A model generated the notes under the pieces. That model saw only the letters and a program-made list of their open reading frames with translations, did no database searches and was not told the DNA's origin. Of a DNA stretch of 64,000 nt, positions 8,893-17,488 are shown in pieces. Origin of the DNA: Bacillus sp. OV166 (lineage in GTDB: Bacteria; Bacillota; Bacilli; Bacillales; Cytobacillaceae); assembly GCF_900177675.1 (NCBI RefSeq), contig NZ_FXWM01000001.1, positions 5,651,001-5,715,000 of the forward strand, read 5' to 3'. The position numbers were made by a program, and so were the translations under genes. The number at the start of each line of letters is the position of its first letter. Positions within the stretch are counted from its first letter, which is position 1.

Positions 8893-11766
8893 CTATGCTT
8901 TTATGGTACTCTTATCTTCAATTTCCTGTTTCATTCGTAACCGGTCACGTTCAAGAATTGGTTTTAAGTACTTGCCCGTATATGATTCAGGAACTTCGGC
9001 TATCTTTTCAGGTGTTCCGGTTGCCACAATCGTTCCGCCCTTTTCGCCGCCCTCAGGTCCAAGATCGACAAGGTAATCGGCTGCCTTAATGACATCGAGA
9101 TTGTGCTCGATCACTAACACAGTATCGCCATTATCAACCAAGCGCTGCAGCACAACGAGCAAACGTGAAATGTCATCGACATGAAGACCTGTTGTCGGCT
9201 CATCTAAAATGTAAAAGGATTTCCCTTGCGAGCGACGGTGCAGTTCAGAAGCGAGCTTGACGCGCTGCGCTTCTCCTCCAGATAAAGTTGTCGCCGGCTG
9301 CCCTAATTTAATGTATCCGAGGCCAACATCATAAATGGTTTGCAGCTTGCGGCTGATTTTTGGAATATTTTCAAAAAATTCAACTCCAGCTTCCACGGTC
9401 ATATCGAGGATATCTGAAATGTTTTTTCCTTTGTACTTTACTTCTAAGGTTTCACGATTATATCGCTTGCCGTGGCAGACTTCGCAAGGTACATACACAT
9501 CGGGTAAAAAGTGCATTTCAATTTTGATAATCCCATCACCGCGGCACGCTTCGCAGCGTCCGCCCTTCACATTAAAGCTGAAGCGGCCCTTTTTATAACC
9601 ACGGACTTTCGCTTCATTTGTGTTCGAAAACACATCACGGACGTCATCGAAAACCCCGGTATAGGTGGCAGGATTCGAACGGGGTGTTCGGCCGATTGGC
9701 GACTGATCGATATCGATGACTTTTTCTAGATACTCAATTCCTTTAATGCTTTTATGTTCACCAGGTTTTGTTTTTGCACGGTGCAGCTTTTGTGAAAGTG
9801 ATTTATGGAGAATCTCATTGATAAGGGTACTTTTCCCCGAACCCGATACACCTGTTACTGCAATAAACATACCAAGCGGAAGCTTCACATTGACATTTTT
9901 TAAGTTATTTTCAGAAGCACCCTTGATTTCAATAAAACGTCCATCCGGTTTGCGGCGCTCGAGTGGCAGTGGAATAAACTTCTTCCCTGATAGATATTGA
10001 CCTGTCAGTGAATTCGGGTCAGCCATCACCTCAGCAGGTGTACCAGCCGATATGATTTCACCGCCATGCACCCCGGCACCTGGGCCGATATCAATCAAAT
10101 AATCGGCAGCAAGCATGGTGTCCTCATCATGCTCGACGACAATCAAGGTGTTGCCGATATCCCGCATGTTTTGCAATGCTCCGATTAAGCGGTCATTATC
10201 CCGCTGATGCAGTCCGATTGACGGTTCATCCAAGATATATAGGACACCCGTTAAACGCGAACCGATTTGTGTAGCCAAGCGAATCCGCTGGGCTTCCCCG
10301 CCTGAAAGCGTACCAGCTGTCCGGCTCAGTGTTAAATAATCGAGACCGACATTAATTAAGAAACCTAGCCGTTCACTAATTTCACGGAAAATCAATTTGG
10401 CAATTTGCATTTCTTTTTCTGATAGCTTCAATTCTGCAAAAAATTGATTCGCTTCTTCAATCGAAAGGTCGGTAACATGGGCAATATGACGTCCATTAAT
10501 TAGGACAGCCAAGGTTTCCTTTTTTAAACGATATCCTTTACAAGTTGGACATGCCTGCTCGCCCATGTATTTTTCCATTTGCTCACGGATGTAATCTGAG
10601 CTTGTCTCTTTGTATCGGCGCTCAACATTTCGGATGACACCTTCAAATTCAATATTGCCCTCACGAATCTGGCCAAAATCATTTTCATAGCGGAAATAAA
10701 TCTTTTCACGCCCACCCCCATAGAGGACTTTTTCCAACAAGTGTTCAGGGATTTCCTTAACAGGGGTATTCATATCCACACCGAAATGATTGCATACGGC
10801 CTCAAGCAACTGCGGATAATATTGAGAACTTGTTGGCTCCCACGGGGCAATCGCATGCTCTTTTAGTGTCAAATCACGATTAGGAATAACCAGATCGAGA
10901 TCGACTTCAAGCTTAGAGCCAAGCCCATCACATTCTGAGCAGGCGCCAAACGGACTGTTGAAGGAAAACATCCGAGGTTCTAGTTCTCCAATTGAAAAAC
11001 CACAGTGCGGACAGGCATGATTTTCACTAAATAACAGTTCTTCTTGTCCGATAACGTCAACAATAACCTTACCTTCGCCCAGTTTCAGCGCTGTCTCGAG
11101 TGAATCGGCAATCCTTGCCGATACCCCTTCCTTGACAACGATCCGGTCGATAATAACCTCAATCGAATGCTTTTTGTTTTTTTCAAGTTCGATGTCATCA
11201 CCAAGGTCAATCATTTCCCCATCCACACGGACACGGACAAATCCTTGTTTCTTGATATCCTCGAACACCTTCACATGTGATCCTTTACGGCCTGAAATAA
11301 CAGGGGCAAGGATTTGCATTTTGGTCCGTTCCGGGTATTCTAAAATACGGTCGACCATTTGCTCAATCGTTTGCGAGGAAATTTCAATTCCATGAATTGG
11401 ACAGGTTGGGTGTCCGACCCTCGCAAATAATAACCGTAAATAATCATAGATTTCTGTCACCGTACCGACCGTTGAACGAGGGTTCCGGCTTGTTGTTTTT
11501 TGATCGATGGAGATGGCCGGAGAGAGACCCTCAATCGCATCCACATCCGGTTTATCCAACTGTCCAAGGAATTGCCGCGCATAGGCAGACAGGGATTCGA
11601 CATAGCGCCTTTGTCCTTCTGCATAAATCGTATCAAAGGCAAGCGAGGACTTTCCTGAGCCGGAAAGTCCCGTCAGTACAACAAGCTTATCTCTCGGAAT
11701 GGTGACATCTATATTTTTCAAATTGTGGGCTCTGGCGCCTTTCACAATCAGTTTTTCCATTGCCAT
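8893..11766 (-). CDS. uvrA: Excinuclease ABC subunit A (UvrA)
   Basis: 957 aa, normal length. UvrA recognises DNA lesions in nucleotide excision repair. Two ABC ATPase modules are present: Walker A GLSGSGKSS near residue 35 with signature LSGGEAQR around 490, and Walker A GVSGSGKST near 640 with LSGGEAQR near 830. Zinc-finger cysteines are seen in CPHCGFSIG and CEACRGDG...CEVCHGKR. Start ATG 11766 follows AAGGATGA. It lies 7 bp downstream of uvrB, forming the uvrB-uvrA operon. Confidence 0.98.
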   Translation of the reverse strand: MAMEKLIVKGARAHNLKNIDVTIPRDKLVVLTGLSGSGKSSLAFDTIYAEGQRRYVESLSAYARQFLGQLDKPDVDAIEGLSPAISIDQKTTSRNPRSTVGTVTEIYDYLRLLFARVGHPTCPIHGIEISSQTIEQMVDRILEYPERTKMQILAPVISGRKGSHVKVFEDIKKQGFVRVRVDGEMIDLGDDIELEKNKKHSIEVIIDRIVVKEGVSARIADSLETALKLGEGKVIVDVIGQEELLFSENHACPHCGFSIGELEPRMFSFNSPFGACSECDGLGSKLEVDLDLVIPNRDLTLKEHAIAPWEPTSSQYYPQLLEAVCNHFGVDMNTPVKEIPEHLLEKVLYGGGREKIYFRYENDFGQIREGNIEFEGVIRNVERRYKETSSDYIREQMEKYMGEQACPTCKGYRLKKETLAVLINGRHIAHVTDLSIEEANQFFAELKLSEKEMQIAKLIFREISERLGFLINVGLDYLTLSRTAGTLSGGEAQRIRLATQIGSRLTGVLYILDEPSIGLHQRDNDRLIGALQNMRDIGNTLIVVEHDEDTMLAADYLIDIGPGAGVHGGEIISAGTPAEVMADPNSLTGQYLSGKKFIPLPLERRKPDGRFIEIKGASENNLKNVNVKLPLGMFIAVTGVSGSGKSTLINEILHKSLSQKLHRAKTKPGEHKSIKGIEYLEKVIDIDQSPIGRTPRSNPATYTGVFDDVRDVFSNTNEAKVRGYKKGRFSFNVKGGRCEACRGDGIIKIEMHFLPDVYVPCEVCHGKRYNRETLEVKYKGKNISDILDMTVEAGVEFFENIPKISRKLQTIYDVGLGYIKLGQPATTLSGGEAQRVKLASELHRRSQGKSFYILDEPTTGLHVDDISRLLVVLQRLVDNGDTVLVIEHNLDVIKAADYLVDLGPEGGEKGGTIVATGTPEKIAEVPESYTGKYLKPILERDRLRMKQEIEDKSTIKA

Positions 11767-11773
11767 TGTAACG

Positions 11774-13753
11774 TCATCCTTCCGCCTTAAGTTCCAATAT
11801 TAAATCACGAAGCTCAGCTGCGCGTTCAAAATTTAGCGCCTTGGCTTCGACCTTCATTTCTTTTTCCATCGTGGCAATTAGTTTTTCTTTTTCTTTCTTC
11901 GACATTTTACTAAATGATGCCGCTGGTTTGTAATCTTCCTGATCTTCTGCTGCATGGGTGGCACGGATGACATCGCGAATATCTTTCTGAATCGTCATTG
12001 GCGTGATTCCATGCTTGCGATTATATTCTTCCTGGATGGCACGACGGCGTTTCGTTTCACTTATTGCTAATTCCATCGAGTTTGTGATTTTGTCTGCATA
12101 CATTATGACGTGTCCATGGGCATTCCGGGCGGCACGGCCAATCGTTTGGATTAACGACCGTTCGGAACGAAGGAATCCTTCCTTGTCGGCATCCAGAATC
12201 GCGATGAGCGAAACCTCTGGTATATCCAGTCCTTCTCGGAGCAGGTTAATTCCGATGAGAACGTCATATTTGCCGAGACGCAGTTCTCGGATAATTTCAA
12301 TTCGTTCGAGTGTCTTAACCTCCGAATGTAAATATTGAACTTTGATACCGATTTCCTTTAGATAATCGGTTAGGTCCTCGGACATTTTTTTCGTCAAAGT
12401 GGTAACCAGGACACGTTCATTTTTCCTAACCCGTTCGTGAATTTCACCAATCAAGTCATCGATTTGCCCCTCAATTGGACGGACCTCAAGTGTTGGATCC
12501 AAAAGTCCTGTCGGGCGGATAATCTGCGAAACCATTTCCGGCGTATGCTCAAGCTCGTATGGTCCAGGTGTAGCCGAAACAAAAATGATATTCTCGATAT
12601 GCTTTTCAAACTCATCAAACATTAACGGCCGGTTATCAAGCGCCGATGGCAGACGGAAGCCATGATCAACAAGCACTTGTTTCCGCGCTTTATCCCCGTT
12701 AAACATCCCTCTCACTTGCGGTAAGGTAACATGCGACTCATCAATCACCATCAAAAAGTCCTTTGGAAAATAATCAAGCAGTGTATAAGGTGTCGAGCCC
12801 GCATCCCTTAAGGTTAAATGGCGCGAGTAATTTTCAATCCCAGAGCAAAAACCCATTTCACGCATCATTTCCAGGTCATAGCGGGTCCGCTGTTCAAGTC
12901 GCTGTGCTTCGAGCAATTTATTATCATCTCGCAGTTCTTCCAGACGACCTTCCAGTTCTTTTTCAATATTTTCAATCGCAATTTTCAGCTTTTCTTCCCT
13001 TGTAACGAAGTGGGATGCTGGAAAAATCGCTACATGTTCTCGTTCCCCAATGATTTCTCCGGTTAATGCATCGACCTCTCGAATCCGATCAATTTCATCA
13101 CCAAAAAACTCGACACGCATGCAGTGCTCATCACGAGAAACAGGGAAAATCTCAACAACATCGCCACGGACACGGAAAGTTCCGCGCTTGAAATCGATAT
13201 CGTTTCGGTCGTATTGGATATCGACTAATCGGCGCAATAGTTGATTGCGTTCCACTTCCATTCCCGTTCTGAGCGATAACACCATTTCACTATATTCTTC
13301 AGGAGAACCTAATCCATAAATACAGGAAACAGACGCAATCACAATCACATCTTTCCGTTCGAATAGGGAAGATGTCGCTGAGTGCCGCAGTTTATCAATT
13401 TCATCGTTGATACTAGCATCTTTTTCAATGAAGGTATCGGTCTGTGGGACGTAAGCCTCTGGCTGAAAGTAATCATAATAACTGACAAAATACTCGACTG
13501 CGTTGTTTGGGAAAAATTCTTTAAACTCACTGTAGAGCTGTCCAGCTAGTGTTTTGTTGTGGGCGATGACAAGGGTAGGTTTATTTACTTCTTTAATCAC
13601 GTTGGAAATCGTAAATGTTTTACCCGTACCTGTAGCGCCAAGCAGCGTCTGCTGGCGTTTATTGTTTCGAATACCTTCGACTAATTGTCTGATTGCCTCG
13701 GGCTGATCCCCTTGTGGCGAGTACTTTGAAACTAATTCAAATTGGTCTTTCAC
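11774..13753 (-). CDS. uvrB: Excinuclease ABC subunit B (UvrB)
   Basis: 659 aa. UvrB is the DNA-loading helicase-like subunit that verifies damage and recruits UvrC. Walker A GATGTGKT is near residue 40, the beta-hairpin lies around YYDYFQPEAYVP, DEAD-box-like DESH near 340, helicase motif VI around QTIGRAARN, and the C-terminal UVR motif (MKVEAKALNFERAAELRD) binds UvrC. Start: GTG at 13753 with a GGGAGGGGG ribosome-binding site 8 nt upstream; the in-frame extension to 13783 would precede that site and is rejected. Confidence 0.97.
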   Translation of the reverse strand: MKDQFELVSKYSPQGDQPEAIRQLVEGIRNNKRQQTLLGATGTGKTFTISNVIKEVNKPTLVIAHNKTLAGQLYSEFKEFFPNNAVEYFVSYYDYFQPEAYVPQTDTFIEKDASINDEIDKLRHSATSSLFERKDVIVIASVSCIYGLGSPEEYSEMVLSLRTGMEVERNQLLRRLVDIQYDRNDIDFKRGTFRVRGDVVEIFPVSRDEHCMRVEFFGDEIDRIREVDALTGEIIGEREHVAIFPASHFVTREEKLKIAIENIEKELEGRLEELRDDNKLLEAQRLEQRTRYDLEMMREMGFCSGIENYSRHLTLRDAGSTPYTLLDYFPKDFLMVIDESHVTLPQVRGMFNGDKARKQVLVDHGFRLPSALDNRPLMFDEFEKHIENIIFVSATPGPYELEHTPEMVSQIIRPTGLLDPTLEVRPIEGQIDDLIGEIHERVRKNERVLVTTLTKKMSEDLTDYLKEIGIKVQYLHSEVKTLERIEIIRELRLGKYDVLIGINLLREGLDIPEVSLIAILDADKEGFLRSERSLIQTIGRAARNAHGHVIMYADKITNSMELAISETKRRRAIQEEYNRKHGITPMTIQKDIRDVIRATHAAEDQEDYKPAASFSKMSKKEKEKLIATMEKEMKVEAKALNFERAAELRDLILELKAEG

Positions 13754-13926
13754 AAATATTCCCCCTCCCGAAATATCAATCACTTTTCAGCATATGTACC
13801 TTGTTCATGGACCGGGATGGTTGCTTTCAAGTGTATCCACTAAAATTCATATTAACATTTTACCACATTCCCCTAAAAACAAACCAATAATATGCGAACG
13901 AATATTCGTTTTTTTAAATTTCAACA

Positions 13927-13955
13927 CAAAAAGCCTGCCATTTTCCTGACAGACT
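13927..13955 (-). terminator. Terminator after csbA
   Basis: The minus strand has AGTCTGTCA-loop-TGGCAGGCT (with G-U pairs) followed by TTTTTG, about 20 bp downstream of the csbA stop and upstream of uvrB, separating the two transcripts. Confidence 0.7.
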
Positions 13956-13974
13956 CACTAAAACTTCGAATATA

Positions 13975-14214
13975 TTAACTCTTATTAATGACCCTCTGCT
14001 TCATTTTTTCAGCCATCCAAAACCCTGCTGTTAACGAAAAGGCATCCACTACGATGAGCATAAATGTATTGGTATATCCTTTATATACAGAAGTAGCAAT
14101 CAGGGCAACGGTTAAAATTAGCCCGATGACCCGGTTGTAAGTAACCCTTGTAAAAAGCAAGACCAGCAGCCCTGGAAGAATAAGTGCTGAAAAATATCGA
14201 ATAACGGTTTCCAA
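13975..14214 (-). CDS. csbA: CsbA, small sigma-B-type membrane protein
   Basis: About 79 aa if translation starts at TTG 14214, which sits 6 nt after GAGGTG. An upstream ATG at 14232 has no clear ribosome-binding site because the GAGGTG lies inside that extension. Three hydrophobic segments with the LLVLLFTRVTYN motif match B. subtilis CsbA, a general-stress (sigma-B) membrane protein of unknown function that also sits just upstream of uvrBA. No sigma-B promoter was confidently recognised here. Confidence 0.8.
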   Translation of the reverse strand: METVIRYFSALILPGLLVLLFTRVTYNRVIGLILTVALIATSVYKGYTNTFMLIVVDAFSLTAGFWMAEKMKQRVINKS

Positions 14215-14320
14215 TGAGTACACCTCATTCATACATTAATCTCTGTTAATTCATTCTAGAAATTATTGCACATAATTGCAACAAAAATGATACATGAACT
14301 GCCTTTCGAAGCGTCTTAGC

Positions 14321-15772
14321 TTATTTTTCCATTCTAACATTGATCATACCTTCGTTTTGCTGTGTAAATAAACTAGTTACCACGAATCCCAGGAGAGAAA
14401 GCAGAATAGGGAGGACCACCGTATGAAACCCAAATGCATTTGGATAAAATTGATCTAATAAAATATAAGACCCCATCCCTAAAACCATCGAAGTGATTGC
14501 TCCGTATTTATTGCCCTTACTCCAATATAATCCTAAAATAACCGGCCAAATAAAGACCGACTCGAGTCCCCCAAAAGAAAACAGATTCAACCAAACGATT
14601 AAATCAGGTGGACTTAACGAGAACAGAATGACTACAATTCCAATAATCGCCGTCACGCTGAAACTAACCTTTTTCACAAGGTCGTTCCCTGCATCCGGCT
14701 TAATGTAATTTAAATAGACATCTTTTACAATAGCAGAGCTAACCAAAATTAATAGAGCGTCCACCGTCGACATGATGGCTGCCATCGGTGCAGCGAGAAC
14801 GATGCCCGCAGCATAGGGCGGCAGTACTTTCATCGATAACAAAGGCATAACAGTATCGCCGATTTTCACACCTGGCAGAACCGGTCTTGCGAACACGCCA
14901 ATGAGATGCATACCCAGCATGATAAAACCGACGACAATAGTTCCAATAATAATCGCACTATGCATGGCCTTTGAATTTTTATAAGACATCGCTCGGACAG
15001 CAATTTGCGGCAAGCCGACGACGCCAATTCCTACTAAAATCCAAAAGGAAGAGACAAAGGATGGCGTTAAACTACGTTCTGCACCATAGGGACTGATTAA
15101 ATTAGGATTTTCCGCTGCTAAATCTGATATGATCTTCGGAATTCCACCGCCTGCTTTAATCGTTGCAATGAGAAGGATTAACGTTCCCCCAAACATGACT
15201 ACACCTTGGATGGTGTCTGTGATCGCAACCGCACGAAAGCCGCCTACAATAACAAAGACGAGGACTGAAAAAGCAAAGATTAATAAAGCAGTCGTATATG
15301 GCAAACCTGTTAAACTTTCTACCAAACGTGCTCCGCCAATCCATTGGGCGGTCATCGATGAAAACAGAAAGATGATAATACTTGCGGCTGAGAATAACAC
15401 AACCGCTTTACTTTTATAGCGCTCTTTTAGAAAGTCAATTAAGGTGATTGCCTTGTACTGACGGGATATAATCGCAAATTTCTTCCCCAATACCATTAAT
15501 GTAAAATAACCGGTTGCTAACTGGGCCATAGCAAGCAGGACCCAGCCTAATCCTTGCGTATAAGCAACCCCGGGCCCTCCGATAAAGCTGCTGGCACTTC
15601 CATACGTCGCAACCATCGTCATTGCCAGGATGAATCCGCCCATTTGACGTTCCCCTAAAAAGTACTCCTCCAAGAAAGAATTGGATTTAATAACAAATTT
15701 GTTTGACCACATCCCAACAGCGAAGATAATCAATAAGAAAATAAGTAATGGTGTAATGACGGCCCAGTTCAC
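14321..15772 (-). CDS. panF: Sodium/pantothenate symporter (PanF-type, SSS family)
   Basis: 483 aa with about 13 hydrophobic helices. The sodium:solute symporter signatures are present: an N-terminal NSFLEEYFLGERQMGG loop, the GSASSFIGGPGVAY unwound TM1 region, and VDALLILVSSAIVKDVY in the later half. PanF imports pantothenate with Na+ for coenzyme A synthesis. The substrate assignment rests on overall resemblance and on the overlapping yhdT gene, which accompanies panF in many genomes. The stop is followed by about 90 bp of non-coding DNA. Confidence 0.82.
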   Translation of the reverse strand: MNWAVITPLLIFLLIIFAVGMWSNKFVIKSNSFLEEYFLGERQMGGFILAMTMVATYGSASSFIGGPGVAYTQGLGWVLLAMAQLATGYFTLMVLGKKFAIISRQYKAITLIDFLKERYKSKAVVLFSAASIIIFLFSSMTAQWIGGARLVESLTGLPYTTALLIFAFSVLVFVIVGGFRAVAITDTIQGVVMFGGTLILLIATIKAGGGIPKIISDLAAENPNLISPYGAERSLTPSFVSSFWILVGIGVVGLPQIAVRAMSYKNSKAMHSAIIIGTIVVGFIMLGMHLIGVFARPVLPGVKIGDTVMPLLSMKVLPPYAAGIVLAAPMAAIMSTVDALLILVSSAIVKDVYLNYIKPDAGNDLVKKVSFSVTAIIGIVVILFSLSPPDLIVWLNLFSFGGLESVFIWPVILGLYWSKGNKYGAITSMVLGMGSYILLDQFYPNAFGFHTVVLPILLSLLGFVVTSLFTQQNEGMINVRMEK

Positions 15773-16053
15773 TTGATTTCCCCCTCTTCCACTTCAAAGG
15801 GAACATCCTTGAATAAAACTCTTACGGCAAAAATAACGAGTGTAACCATAACAATAAAGCCAAGAATACAGCTGTAAAAAAACCATGCTGGCAAACCATA
15901 TATGTACGAATATTGTTCTACTTTGGCCGAACCAAGCCCATACGCAAAACCGTACCACCAGATAAAATTAATCAAAACAAGAATAATTCCAATTAGGGCT
16001 TCTCTGTGAGCGATCTTGAAACGCTTGTCCAGTGGATTGCTGCTTTTTTTCAT
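15769..16053 (-). CDS. yhdT: YhdT-family (DUF997) small membrane protein
   Basis: 94 aa with two transmembrane helices and the IWWYGFAYGLG motif typical of YhdT/DUF997 proteins. It overlaps the start of panF by 4 bp, so the pair is translationally coupled. The family is regarded as an accessory partner of the PanF symporter; its mechanism is not known. Confidence 0.82.
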   Translation of the reverse strand: MKKSSNPLDKRFKIAHREALIGIILVLINFIWWYGFAYGLGSAKVEQYSYIYGLPAWFFYSCILGFIVMVTLVIFAVRVLFKDVPFEVEEGEIK

Positions 16054-16270
16054 TTGATTCCTCCAGGGTGAAAATTCTCTCTAACATCATCAAGTTATTT
16101 TACCCAATAATGAAAAAATAACCAATTGAAAACAATCAAAATATCATATAATAATCTATCCCCTTGCGTAAAGTTTCCGTCCTATTAGAAAATAAGGGAT
16201 GCCATATGTAAATTTGGGAATGATGCAACAATCCTAAATAGTAATAAACTTCTTTATTTAATAATACTTA

Positions 16271-16314
16271 CAAAACAAAAAAACAACGATTCTCATTCGT
16301 TGTTTTTTGTTTTG
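16271..16314. terminator. Bidirectional terminator between czcD and yhdT
   Basis: A near-perfect hairpin (CAAAACAAAAAAACAACGA pairing with TCGTTGTTTTTTGTTTTG) has A-run and T-run flanks. It lies 135 bp downstream of the czcD stop. I see no gene in the 395 bp between yhdT and czcD. Confidence 0.75.
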
Positions 16315-16448
16315 TATCAGGGTTATAAAGACCAATAAGTTAATGTAACAAAGAATAGTAGAAACATAGTCGGACAGAATGCTAGTGAAAAACTAAATCC
16401 TAACATAAAAGAACCGAATGGATTTTCACAGCTGTTTTGGCTTAGTCG

Positions 16449-17393
16449 TTATATTGTACCTTCAGGTTGCAAGGAACAACTATAAGTTCCTTTTTCAATT
16501 TGAATAGTGGCATGTTCAATGCCGAATTGGTCATGCAATTCCTTTGTTAATTTTTGAAGCAGCTCATCATTATCATCTATTTCAGATCGAATTATATGAA
16601 CGGTTAGGGCAGCCTCTGTCGTACTCATTCCCCAAACATGCAGGTCATGAATTTCCAAAATCGTTGGTAAACCACTTAAGTAATCCTTAATTTTACTAAT
16701 ATCAATGCCTTCTGGTACGGCATCAAGTGATAAGTTAATGGATTCTTTTAATAATCCCCAAGTTCCAAATAGAATGACAATGGAAATTAAAAGACTTACT
16801 AGAGGGTCAAGCCATTGCCATCCTGACCAAAGAATTATAAACCCTGCGATCACTACACCAAGTGAAACTAATGCATCTGCAGCCATGTGCATGAAAGCCC
16901 CACGGATATTTAAATCGTTTTTTCTTCCAGACATAAAAAGTAAAGCTGTAATAGTGTTAATCACAATACCAATGATTGCTACGATGATAACCGTTTTTCC
17001 AGCAACTGGTTCTGGAGAAGAAAATCGTTGGATAGCCTCCCAGGCAATAGCACCAATTGCTACTAATAAAAAAACAGCATTGAATAGCGCAGCTAAGATG
17101 GAACTTCTTTTATATCCATAAGTCCGCTTTTTAGTAGGTGCTTTTTTTCCTAACCAAACGGCAATCCAAGCAATAATTAAACCTAGAACGTCACTTATGT
17201 TATGTCCTGCATCCGCAAGCAGTGCTAAAGAATCCCCTAGGATACCGTATATAATTTCAACAATAATAAAAATGGTATTTAAAATAATCCCAAATCCAAA
17301 TGCAAAGCCATAGTTGGCTGGTGCATGACTATGGCTATGTCCATGACCGTGACTGTGACCATGGTTATGACCATGGCTATGATTATGTCCCAT
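16449..17393 (-). CDS. czcD: Cation diffusion facilitator, CzcD-type Zn/Cd/Co efflux
   Basis: 314 aa. A His-rich N-terminus (about 14 His in the first 25 residues) binds divalent metal. Six transmembrane helices follow, with the zinc-site motif LADAGHNISDV in TM2 and HMAADALVSLG in TM5, the two HxxxD-type sites of the CDF family. A C-terminal cytoplasmic dimerisation domain contains HDLHVWG. It exchanges metal ions for protons across the membrane. It is the last gene of cadC-cadA-czcD, 95 bp after cadA, so it is probably under CadC control. Start ATG 17393 follows AGGAGAG. Confidence 0.92.
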   Translation of the reverse strand: MGHNHSHGHNHGHSHGHGHSHSHAPANYGFAFGFGIILNTIFIIVEIIYGILGDSLALLADAGHNISDVLGLIIAWIAVWLGKKAPTKKRTYGYKRSSILAALFNAVFLLVAIGAIAWEAIQRFSSPEPVAGKTVIIVAIIGIVINTITALLFMSGRKNDLNIRGAFMHMAADALVSLGVVIAGFIILWSGWQWLDPLVSLLISIVILFGTWGLLKESINLSLDAVPEGIDISKIKDYLSGLPTILEIHDLHVWGMSTTEAALTVHIIRSEIDDNDELLQKLTKELHDQFGIEHATIQIEKGTYSCSLQPEGTI

Positions 17394-17458
17394 TCCGATC
17401 TCTCCTACTTAAATTTTATTATGACAAGCATGCTAATTGCTTGTTGTACCCTTCCATT

Positions 17459-17486
17459 AAGAGGCTTCCCACTTGAGGAAGCCCAA
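17459..17486 (-). other. Hairpin between cadA and czcD
   Basis: GGCTTCC-TCAAGT-GGGAAGCC forms a 7-bp GC-rich stem just after the cadA stop. No strong T-run follows, so partial termination or a processing/stability hairpin is more likely than a full terminator. Confidence 0.45.
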
Positions 17487-17488
17487 TT

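Noticed and set aside
11397..11705. Open frames on the plus strand inside uvrA and uvrB
   Set aside because: They are shadows of well-conserved minus-strand genes with no promoter or ribosome-binding site.
16321..16448. Small RNA or gene between czcD and its terminator
   Set aside because: AT-rich with no conserved reading frame or clear structure; treated as the czcD 3' untranslated region.
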